A stretch of 19,686 nt of DNA from Thiobacillus sp. UBA2597. Lineage in GTDB: Bacteria > Pseudomonadota > Gammaproteobacteria > Burkholderiales > Thiobacillaceae. This document shows positions 13,662-19,686 of the stretch, piece by piece. The position numbers and the translations under genes are program-made. The notes beneath the pieces were generated by a model, which was given only the letters and a program-made list of their open reading frames with translations, had not been told where the DNA came from and ran no database searches. How positions within the stretch are numbered: the stretch's first letter is position 1; each line of letters starts with the position of its first letter. The DNA is taken from the NCBI GenBank assembly GCA_002339725.1, contig DDKN01000105.1, positions 1 through 19,686 on the forward strand, written 5' to 3'.

Positions 13662-14921
13662 ATGCATCTTTCCGAACTCAAACAATTGCACGTCAGCCAA
13701 CTCCTCGAAATGGCCGAGGCGTGCGAGATCGACAACGCCAACCGCATGCGCAAGCAGGAGCTGATCTTCGCCCTGCTCAAGCACAAGGCCAAGAAGGGCG
13801 AGAGCATCCACGGCGATGGCGCCCTGGAGGTGCTGCCGGACGGCTACGGCTTCCTGCGCTCGCCCGACACCTCGTACCTGGCCAGCCCGGACGACATCTA
13901 CGTCTCGCCCAGCCAGATCCGCCGCTTCAACCTGCACACCGGCGACACCATCGAGGGCGAGATCCGCACCCCGAAGGACGGCGAGCGCTACTTCGCCCTG
14001 ACCAAGCTGGACAAGGTGAACGGCGAGCCGCCCGAGGCGCTCAAGCACAAGATCATGTTCGAGAACCTGACGCCCCTGTTCCCGAACGTGCCGTTCAAGC
14101 TGGAGCGCGACATCAAGGCCGAGGAGAACATGACCGGCCGCATCATCGACATCATCTCGCCCATCGGCAAGGGCTCGCGCGGCCTGATCGTCGCCCCGCC
14201 GAAGTCGGGCAAGACCGTGATGATGCAGCACATCGCGCACGCCATCGTCAGCAACCACCCGGAAGTGATCCTGATCGTGCTCTTGATCGACGAGCGGCCG
14301 GAGGAAGTGACCGAGATGCAGCGCACCGTGCGCGGCGAAGTGGTCGCCTCCACCTTCGACGAGCCGGCCAGCCGCCACGTGCAGGTGGCCGAGATGGTGC
14401 TGGAGAAGGCCAAGCGCCTGGTCGAGGCGAAGAAGGACGTGGTCATCCTGCTCGACTCCATCACCCGTCTGGCCCGCGCCTACAACACCGTGGTGCCGGC
14501 CTCGGGCAAGGTGCTCACCGGCGGCGTCGACGCCAACGCCCTGCAGAAGCCCAAGCGCTTCTTCGGCGCCGCCCGCAACATCGAGGAGGGCGGCTCGCTC
14601 ACCATCCTGGCCACCGCCCTGGTCGACACCGGCAGCCGCATGGACGACGTGATCTACGAGGAATTCAAGGGCACCGGCAACATGGAGATCCACCTCGACC
14701 GGCGCATGGCCGAGAAGCGGGTCTATCCGGCGATCAACGTCAACCGCTCCGGCACCCGCAAGGAAGAACTGCTGCTCAAGCCGGAAATCCTGCAAAAGGT
14801 CTGGGTGCTGCGCAAACTGCTCTACCCGATGGACGACCTGGAGGCGATGGAGTTTTTGTCCGACAAGATTCGGGCGACCAAGTCGAACGCCGATTTCTTC
14901 GACTCCATGCGGCGCGGCTGA
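13662..14921 (+). CDS. rho: transcription termination factor Rho
   Basis: The 419-residue protein has the exact usual length. It contains the N-terminal helical Rho_N region (1-45), the RNA-binding CSD with GYGFLRS (61-67), Walker A APPKSGKT (178-185), the Walker B strand VVILLDSITRLARAYN, the LTGGVDANALQKPKRFFGAARN loop segments (cited in parts), and NRSGTRKEELL with the arginine finger. It is a hexameric RNA-dependent ATPase that ends transcription at rut sites. ATG 13662 has AGGG 5 nt upstream and matches the conserved MHLSELK amino end. Confidence 0.98.
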   Translation: MHLSELKQLHVSQLLEMAEACEIDNANRMRKQELIFALLKHKAKKGESIHGDGALEVLPDGYGFLRSPDTSYLASPDDIYVSPSQIRRFNLHTGDTIEGEIRTPKDGERYFALTKLDKVNGEPPEALKHKIMFENLTPLFPNVPFKLERDIKAEENMTGRIIDIISPIGKGSRGLIVAPPKSGKTVMMQHIAHAIVSNHPEVILIVLLIDERPEEVTEMQRTVRGEVVASTFDEPASRHVQVAEMVLEKAKRLVEAKKDVVILLDSITRLARAYNTVVPASGKVLTGGVDANALQKPKRFFGAARNIEEGGSLTILATALVDTGSRMDDVIYEEFKGTGNMEIHLDRRMAEKRVYPAINVNRSGTRKEELLLKPEILQKVWVLRKLLYPMDDLEAMEFLSDKIRATKSNADFFDSMRRG

Positions 14922-14938
14922 TCCCGCACGTCGCCCCA

Positions 14939-14972
14939 AACAAAAAGGCCGGCAATCGCCGGCCTTTTTGTT
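14939..14972. terminator. strong bidirectional intrinsic terminator after rho
   Basis: A perfect 15-bp stem AACAAAAAGGCCGGC (14939-14953) with GCCGGCCTTTTTGTT (14958-14972) encloses an AATC loop. The A and T tracts make it functional on both strands. It serves rho (+) and the lipoprotein gene (-), whose stop is at 14988. Confidence 0.92.
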
Positions 14973-14987
14973 CACCTGCAGTCGCGC

Positions 14988-15419
14988 CTACCTGGCCGCC
15001 GGGTCCGCGACGAAACCGAAGCGTCCGTCCGGCGCCTCCTTGAAGCTGCCCAGGTGCCTGCCCAGATCGTCCGGCCGGGTGGCGAAGCGCTGCACCCGGC
15101 AACTGGCGGTGCTGATGGCGTAATACGCCTTGTTCACCTCGGCGATGTGAATCGGTTCGACGTACACCTGCGGCGGGTAATACAGCTCGATCGTCGCGTG
15201 GCGCGGCACATCATCGATGCGCAGCGATTCCACGCAGTCCGGCATGCGGTGCGCGATCAGGTGGATGTTGACCGTGTCCTGCCAGAACCAGTTCTGATCC
15301 CGGCTGACGCCGATATAGTGGTCGCGCCCCTCGATGACATACATGGCGCGGTCGTAGACGCAGCCGGCAAGCGGCAGCATCAGCAGCGCCAGCAGCAGGT
15401 ACGCTTTGTTTTTGAACAT
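14988..15419 (-). CDS. small lipoprotein of unknown function
   Basis: The 143-residue product has a lipoprotein signal peptide with lipobox LAGC (Cys20) and a basic start (MFKNK). The residue after Cys is Val, not Asp, which favours outer-membrane sorting under the E. coli rule. The mature part has no domain I recognise; it is rich in aromatics and His (WFWQDTVNIHLIAHR) and holds two further Cys (at about 62 and 107) that could form a disulfide. An excellent SD, GAGGAGG, precedes ATG 15419. It lies between rho and ybiT with its own likely promoter. Confidence 0.8.
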   Translation of the reverse strand: MFKNKAYLLLALLMLPLAGCVYDRAMYVIEGRDHYIGVSRDQNWFWQDTVNIHLIAHRMPDCVESLRIDDVPRHATIELYYPPQVYVEPIHIAEVNKAYYAISTASCRVQRFATRPDDLGRHLGSFKEAPDGRFGFVADPAAR

Positions 15420-15437
15420 ATCAGCCTCCTCGCGGCA

Positions 15438-15466
15438 AGCCTAACCGCAGGCCGGCGCCGGGACAA
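15438..15466 (-). promoter_or_regulatory. candidate promoter of the lipoprotein gene
   Basis: On the minus strand TTGTCC (15461-15466) and TAGGCT (15438-15443) are separated by exactly 17 bp. The -35 begins only 4 bp past the ybiT stop codon, so the lipoprotein gene may be transcribed both from here and by read-through from ybiT. Confidence 0.4.
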
Positions 15467-15469
15467 GCC

Positions 15470-17062
15470 TTATTCCAGGCCCTGGCTGGCCAGGTAATCC
15501 TCGTAGTTGCCGTCGTACACCACATGGCTGCCGTCGATCTTGAGCTCGATGATCTTGTTGGCCAGGGAGCTGACGAACTGGCGATCGTGCGAGACGAACA
15601 GCACCGTGCCCTCGAACTTCTCCAGGCCCAGGTTGAGCGATTCGATCGACTCCATGTCCAGGTGGTTGGTCGGCTCGTCCAGCACCAGCACGTTGCCCCG
15701 CTGCAGCATGAGCCGGCCGAACAGCATGCGGCCCTGTTCGCCGCCGGAGATCACCCTGACCGGCTTCTTGACGTCGTCGCCGGAGAACAGCAGGCGGCCG
15801 AGGATGCCGCGGATGACCTGGTCATCATCGCCCGGCTGGGCATATTGCCGCATCCAGTCGAACAGCGGGGTGTCGCCGGCGAAGTCGGCGGCATGGTCCT
15901 GGGCGAAATAGCCGATCTTGGCGTTCTCCGCCCACTTGATCTCGCCCGCCTGCGGCGGCAGCTCGCCGATCAGGGTGCGCAGCAGGGTGGTCTTGCCCAC
16001 GCCGTTTTCGCCGATGATGGCGACCTTGTCTCCGGCCTCGACCACGAAGTTGAGGTTTTTGAACAGCGGCCCGTCGTAGCCGGCCTGCAGCTTCTGCACC
16101 TCGATCACCCGGCGATAGAGGGGCTTTTCCTGCTCGAAGCGGATGTAGGGGTTCTGCCGGGAAGACGGCTTGACGTCCTCGACCTTGAGCTTGTCGATCA
16201 TCTTCATCCGGCTGGTGGCTTGGCGCGCCTTGGACTTGTTGGCGCGGAAGCGGCGCACGAACTCCTCCAGCTCGGCCACCTTCTCCTTGGCCTTGGCGTT
16301 GGCGGCGAGCTGGCGCTCGCGCGCCAGGGTCGAGGCCTCCATGTAGTCGTCGTAGTTGCCCGGATACACGCGCAGGGTCTGGTAATCGAGGTCGGCCATG
16401 TGGGTGCAGACCGAGTTCAGGAAGTGGCGGTCGTGCGAGATGATGATCATGGTGGAGTTGCGCTCGTTCAGCACATGCTCCAGCCAGCGGATGGTGTTGA
16501 TGTCGAGGTTGTTGGTCGGCTCGTCCAAAAGCAGGATGTCCGGGTCGGCGAACAGGGCCTGGGCCAGCAGCACGCGCAGCTTCCAGCCGGGCGCCACCTC
16601 GCGCATGGGGCCGTTGTGCTTCTCGGTCGGAATGCCCACGCCCAGGAGCAGCTCGCCCGCCCGCGCCTCGGCGTCATAGCCACCCAGCTCGCCGAACTTG
16701 GCCTCCAGCTCGGCGGCGCGCATGTAATCGTCCTCGCTCGCCTCGGGGTTCAGGTAGATGGCGTTTTTCTCTTCCTGGATCTGCCACAGCTCGGCATGGC
16801 CCATCAGCACCACGTCGAGCACGCGCATCTCCTCGTAGGCGAACTGGTCCTGCTTGAGGTGCGCCATGCGCTCGCCCGGATCGATGCTGACATTGCCGCC
16901 GGTCGGCTCCAGCACGCCGGCCAGGATCTTCATGAAGGTCGACTTGCCGCAGCCGTTGGCCCCGATCAGGCCGTAACGGTTGCCCTCGCCGAACTTGACG
17001 GAGACGTTTTCGAACAGGGGCTTGGCCCCGAACTGCATGGTGAGATTGGAAACGGTGAGCAC
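15470..17062 (-). CDS. ybiT: ABC-F ATPase YbiT
   Basis: The 530-residue protein has two ABC domains in one chain and no membrane segment, as in the ABC-F ribosome-associated ATPases. Domain 1 has Walker A GANGCGKS (34-41), an atypical signature VAPGW (156-160), and LLLDEPTNNLD (177-187). Domain 2 has GENGVGKT (351-358), ISGGEQGR and LVLDEPTNHLD. The charged linker (about 240-300) joins them. Segments such as EPTNNLDINTIRWLE and HMADLDYQTLRVYPGNYDDY are characteristic of YbiT rather than EttA, Uup or YheS. It probably binds the ribosomal E site to rescue or modulate translation. ATG 17062 gives the conserved amino end. Confidence 0.94.
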   Translation of the reverse strand: MLTVSNLTMQFGAKPLFENVSVKFGEGNRYGLIGANGCGKSTFMKILAGVLEPTGGNVSIDPGERMAHLKQDQFAYEEMRVLDVVLMGHAELWQIQEEKNAIYLNPEASEDDYMRAAELEAKFGELGGYDAEARAGELLLGVGIPTEKHNGPMREVAPGWKLRVLLAQALFADPDILLLDEPTNNLDINTIRWLEHVLNERNSTMIIISHDRHFLNSVCTHMADLDYQTLRVYPGNYDDYMEASTLARERQLAANAKAKEKVAELEEFVRRFRANKSKARQATSRMKMIDKLKVEDVKPSSRQNPYIRFEQEKPLYRRVIEVQKLQAGYDGPLFKNLNFVVEAGDKVAIIGENGVGKTTLLRTLIGELPPQAGEIKWAENAKIGYFAQDHAADFAGDTPLFDWMRQYAQPGDDDQVIRGILGRLLFSGDDVKKPVRVISGGEQGRMLFGRLMLQRGNVLVLDEPTNHLDMESIESLNLGLEKFEGTVLFVSHDRQFVSSLANKIIELKIDGSHVVYDGNYEDYLASQGLE

Positions 17063-17090
17063 AACAGGACCTTCAGAAAACCCAGGGCCT

Positions 17091-17096
17091 ATTTTA
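17091..17096 (-). promoter_or_regulatory. candidate -10 box for ybiT
   Basis: TAAAAT on the minus strand stands out in the GC-rich 81-bp gap between the GGDEF-EAL gene and ybiT, 29 bp before the ATG. I cannot find a convincing -35 at 16-18 bp. A 12-bp palindrome GCGGCATGCCGC lies upstream at 17120-17131 and may belong to a terminator or an operator. Confidence 0.3.
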
Positions 17097-17143
17097 CCCG
17101 ACGCCGTGCCGGCCTGCCCGCGGCATGCCGCTCGGCCGCCCGG

Positions 17144-19165
17144 CTAGCGCCGGGCCGAGCCCGGCTGCGCGCCCACACCCGGCAAGGCCTCCTGCGGCCG
17201 CCCCAGGTGATAGCCCTGCACGTAATCGACGCCAAACTCGCGCAACATCGCCAGGGTCGGCTCATCCTCGACGCACTCGGCGATGGTGGTCACGCCCAGG
17301 CCCCGAGCCACCTCGATCATGGCCCTGACGAAGACCTGGCTTTGCTCGTCACGCGGCAGGTCTCGGATGAACATGCCATCGATCTTGATGGTGTCGGCCG
17401 CGATGTGCTTGAGATAGGCGAAGGAGGCGAAGCCGGCACCGAAATCGTCCAGGCAGATATGGCAGCCGAGTTCGCGCAGGGCCCGGATGAACCGCTCGGC
17501 ATCCGCCATGTCGGACAGGGCCGCGGTCTCGGTCAGCTCGACGACCAGGCGCCGGGGCGCCACCCCCTGGGCGTGCAACTGATCCGCGATGTAAGCCGGC
17601 ATGGACGGATCGTCGAAGGTGCGGGCAGACACATTGATGGCGATCGTCGGCATCTCGGGATGCAGCCTCAGCTGGCGAATGCTTTCGCGGATCACCCAGC
17701 GGTCGATCTCGAGTATCTGGCCGCTGCGCTCGGCGACCGGGATGAAATGATTGGGCGTGATCAGCTTGCCGGACTTGGCATCGTGCAGCCGCAGCAGGGC
17801 TTCGACATGGGCCAGACGCTGCCCGGGCATGGCATAGACGCCCTGATAGACCAGGCGCAGACCGCCGGCCTCGAGCGCATCGTTGATGCGCTCCTTCCAG
17901 GTCAGCACCGCCAGCTTGGCCTCGGTCGCATCGAGCTCGGGCTGGTACAGGCGCCAGGTGTTCTTGCCCTGCTGCTTGGCCTGATACAGGGCGGCGTCGG
18001 CATAGGCCAGCAGGGTGTCCGGGTCCTGGGCCTGGCTCGGATACAAGGCCACGCCCATGCTGCACGACAGGCGTATCGACTTGCCGTCCGTCTCGTAACG
18101 CAAGGCGCCCAAGGCATTCACCACGCGCTCGGCCAGGGCTGCGATCTCAGGCTCGCTCGCCGAATGCGCGATCAGGACGAACTCATCGCCACCCAGGCGG
18201 CAAAAGGTCTCGTTGCGCCGGGTTTGCTGGCCCACGGTATTGGCGATGGTGATCAGCAGCTCATCGCCCACCTGATGACCGAAGCTGTCGTTGATCAGCT
18301 TGAACTCGTCCAGGTCGAACAGCAGCAGCGCGCCTTCGCTGCCGCTGCGGACCGCATCATCGAGCCGGCGCTGCAATTCGTGACGAAAAAAATGGCGGTT
18401 GTAGAGCCCGGTCAGGCTGTCGCGCTCGGCCAGGTAGAGCAGGTGATTGCGCGACTCGCGCAACTCCGCCTCGCGCGCCTGGATCGACTCGGCCATCTGC
18501 CGGAAGGCGACGATGACGCGCCCCACCTCATCCTGCCCGCCTTCCGGCAGGCGCAGCGCGTAGTCGCCGACGGCCACCTGGTCGGCCGCCTGGGTCAGCT
18601 GGCCCAGACGGCGGGTGAGCCAGACCGTCAGCAGCGTGAGCAGGACGGCCGATACCAGCACGGCACCCATGCCGAGCAGCAGGATGTCCCACAAGGCATG
18701 GCGTTTGGCCATGGCCAGAAAGTCGAGCGGCATCTGGAAATACAGGTTGCCCATCTGCTGGCCGGCCAGGGTGACGGGCATTTCCACCGCCAGCGCCTCG
18801 GCCTGGCCAAAATCGGACCCTGCCGACGCCATCGACACCACATGGGCACTGCGTCTGCCCAACTCGGCGATCAGCTGACCCCGCGGGTTCGTCAACCTGA
18901 GATAGTTCAAGCCGCCCTGCTTCTGGGCTTCCTCCAACACTTCCTGCGCCGCGGCCAGGTCGGCCTGAATCAGGGGCGCCGCGAGCGAGGCGTTGAGCAG
19001 CACCTTCAGCTGCTGCGCGCGCAGCAAGGCCTGCTCCTGCAAACGCTGGCCGAGATCCTCGACATGCTCGTACACCAGGACGCCAAGCAGCAGCGCCTGG
19101 ACCAGCAGCACGACGGCGATCAGCCGGGTCCGCAGGCTCGGCAGCATCGAGCGGATCGGCGTCAC
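17144..19165 (-). CDS. membrane GGDEF-EAL protein (diguanylate cyclase/phosphodiesterase)
   Basis: The 673-residue protein has TM1 (about 14-33), a periplasmic sensor region (about 34-155), TM2 (about 158-182), HAMP (about 182-235), GGDEF (about 245-405) and EAL (about 420-660). The cyclase motif RLGGDEF (323-329) is intact. The allosteric I-site position reads R-R-N-E, where RxxD is usual. The EAL residues are also intact: EALLR (455-459), N511, E543, the DD of LDDFGAGF (573-574), K594, E630 and Q650. Either or both activities are possible. The GTG start (19165) overlaps the stop of the upstream binding-protein gene (GTGA), so the pair is likely coupled, with the binding protein as sensory partner. 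ATG 19147 is an alternative start. Confidence 0.92.
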   Translation of the reverse strand: MTPIRSMLPSLRTRLIAVVLLVQALLLGVLVYEHVEDLGQRLQEQALLRAQQLKVLLNASLAAPLIQADLAAAQEVLEEAQKQGGLNYLRLTNPRGQLIAELGRRSAHVVSMASAGSDFGQAEALAVEMPVTLAGQQMGNLYFQMPLDFLAMAKRHALWDILLLGMGAVLVSAVLLTLLTVWLTRRLGQLTQAADQVAVGDYALRLPEGGQDEVGRVIVAFRQMAESIQAREAELRESRNHLLYLAERDSLTGLYNRHFFRHELQRRLDDAVRSGSEGALLLFDLDEFKLINDSFGHQVGDELLITIANTVGQQTRRNETFCRLGGDEFVLIAHSASEPEIAALAERVVNALGALRYETDGKSIRLSCSMGVALYPSQAQDPDTLLAYADAALYQAKQQGKNTWRLYQPELDATEAKLAVLTWKERINDALEAGGLRLVYQGVYAMPGQRLAHVEALLRLHDAKSGKLITPNHFIPVAERSGQILEIDRWVIRESIRQLRLHPEMPTIAINVSARTFDDPSMPAYIADQLHAQGVAPRRLVVELTETAALSDMADAERFIRALRELGCHICLDDFGAGFASFAYLKHIAADTIKIDGMFIRDLPRDEQSQVFVRAMIEVARGLGVTTIAECVEDEPTLAMLREFGVDYVQGYHLGRPQEALPGVGAQPGSARR

Positions 19166-19686
19166 GGCGCCACCGACTGGCTCAGCATCTGGCGGACCTG
19201 GTTGGCGTAGGCATCCATTCCCTTGAGCTCATTCGGCTTGGCCTTGACCAGGCCGTGCATGGCGAACTGGTGCAGGAATTTTTGGCCGGCCGGGCTGGCG
19301 GCGAATTTGAACAGGGCCTGTTCGATCCGGGCGCAATCCGGCTCGGACAGGCGGTCGCTCACGGCGAAATACTGGCTGGGAATGGCCTGGCTTTGGCCGA
19401 TGATGCGCAACTGGGCGCGCATTTCGCCAGCCAGTTGCGACAGGGGGACCGAGCCGATCACGGCGACATCGGCCTCGCCATTGAGCACAGTGACCGCGGC
19501 ATTGTTGTGCGATCTGGCTTCGATCAGCCGGTAATCCCGATCGGCCTCCAAACCGGCCCGACTCAACAGGCTCAGCCCGAGCATGGTCACCAGCGCCATC
19601 CGGTCGGGCACGGCGACGCGTTTGCCGGCCAGGTCCGGCAGACGCTGAAGATTCGATTTGACCGGCACCACCCAATAGGCCTGCAG
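19162..19686 (-). CDS. PhnD-like periplasmic substrate-binding protein, N-terminus outside the window
   Basis: The frame is open to the window edge, so the gene is partial; 174 residues of the C-terminal part are seen. Features of the phosphate/phosphonate (PhnD-type) binding family are the LAGKRVAVPD strand, a hinge-like TMLGLSLLSRAGL, HNNAAVTVLNGEADVAVIGS (given in part: ADVAVIG), and the terminal MDAYANQVRQML. No permease or ATPase gene follows; the next gene is a GGDEF-EAL protein overlapping its stop codon. This suggests a ligand sensor, not a transport component, though the ligand is unknown. A start inside the window (GTG 19671) would remove the whole first strand and signal peptide, so it is rejected. 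Confidence 0.8.
   Translation of the reverse strand: MQAYWVVPVKSNLQRLPDLAGKRVAVPDRMALVTMLGLSLLSRAGLEADRDYRLIEARSHNNAAVTVLNGEADVAVIGSVPLSQLAGEMRAQLRIIGQSQAIPSQYFAVSDRLSEPDCARIEQALFKFAASPAGQKFLHQFAMHGLVKAKPNELKGMDAYANQVRQMLSQSVAP

Noticed and set aside
13563..14975. Long open minus-strand frame opposite rho
   Set aside because: The plus strand is unmistakable Rho; the antisense product has only His/Gln/Asp-rich repetitive text.
15524..19210. Open plus-strand frame over 1200 codons opposite ybiT and the GGDEF-EAL gene
   Set aside because: It is an antisense artefact of GC-rich codon bias; it runs across two well-defined genes and shows no family motif.
1..19686. CRISPR arrays, insertion sequences or phage genes
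   Set aside because: No regularly spaced direct repeats, transposase or integrase motifs, or terminal inverted repeats with target duplications were seen on either strand.

Overview
The window is GC-rich, densely coded DNA from a Gram-negative bacterium, most likely a betaproteobacterium. The evidence is a 419-residue Rho next to thioredoxin, a 107-residue 7Fe ferredoxin of the FdxA type, YbiT, an EpsL-type outer-membrane barrel in an exopolysaccharide (EPS) locus, and a mercury-type MerR with a classic mer operator. I cannot name the genus from sequence alone.

Bases 1-846 hold an isolated, strongly bounded gene. An AT-rich upstream region and a good sigma70 promoter precede a 191-residue secreted protein built of 14-residue repeats with a Gly/Pro-rich tail, and a perfect intrinsic terminator follows. 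Bases 883-2463 (+) encode an O-antigen ligase/Wzy-like membrane polymerase.

Bases 2732-11803 are one minus-strand EPS operon. In transcription order it holds a LapD-like c-di-GMP receptor with degenerate GGDEF and EAL domains, a WecA-type priming glycosyl-1-phosphate transferase, an EpsL-like outer-membrane beta-barrel, a short Wza-like export protein, a Wzc-like co-polymerase fused to a BY-kinase with a C-terminal tyrosine cluster, a PHP-type tyrosine phosphatase and a small membrane-anchored TPR protein. Hairpins lie in three of the gaps between genes. Two copies of a dispersed G/C-rich hairpin repeat flank the phosphatase/TPR pair. This is the initiation, length control and export part of a Wzy-dependent pathway. 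No sugar-specific glycosyltransferases or flippase are present here.

Bases 11962-12781 form a compact metal-response unit. A MerR with all three Hg-binding cysteines is divergent from a textbook 19-bp-spaced mer promoter that drives a 28-codon ORF and a 12-cysteine GDCCVxC-family protein. No merT, merP or merA follows; a terminator closes the unit.

Bases 12799-17062 are housekeeping genes: fdxA (-), trxA and rho (+), a small unknown lipoprotein (-) and ybiT (-). Bases 17144-19686 (-) hold a translationally coupled pair, a PhnD-like periplasmic binding protein cut by the window edge and a membrane GGDEF-EAL protein with intact catalytic motifs.

The window therefore carries both a probable c-di-GMP enzyme and a probable c-di-GMP receptor, the latter heading the EPS operon. 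There is no gene-free stretch longer than 300 bases; the longest are 2464-2731 and 1-225.
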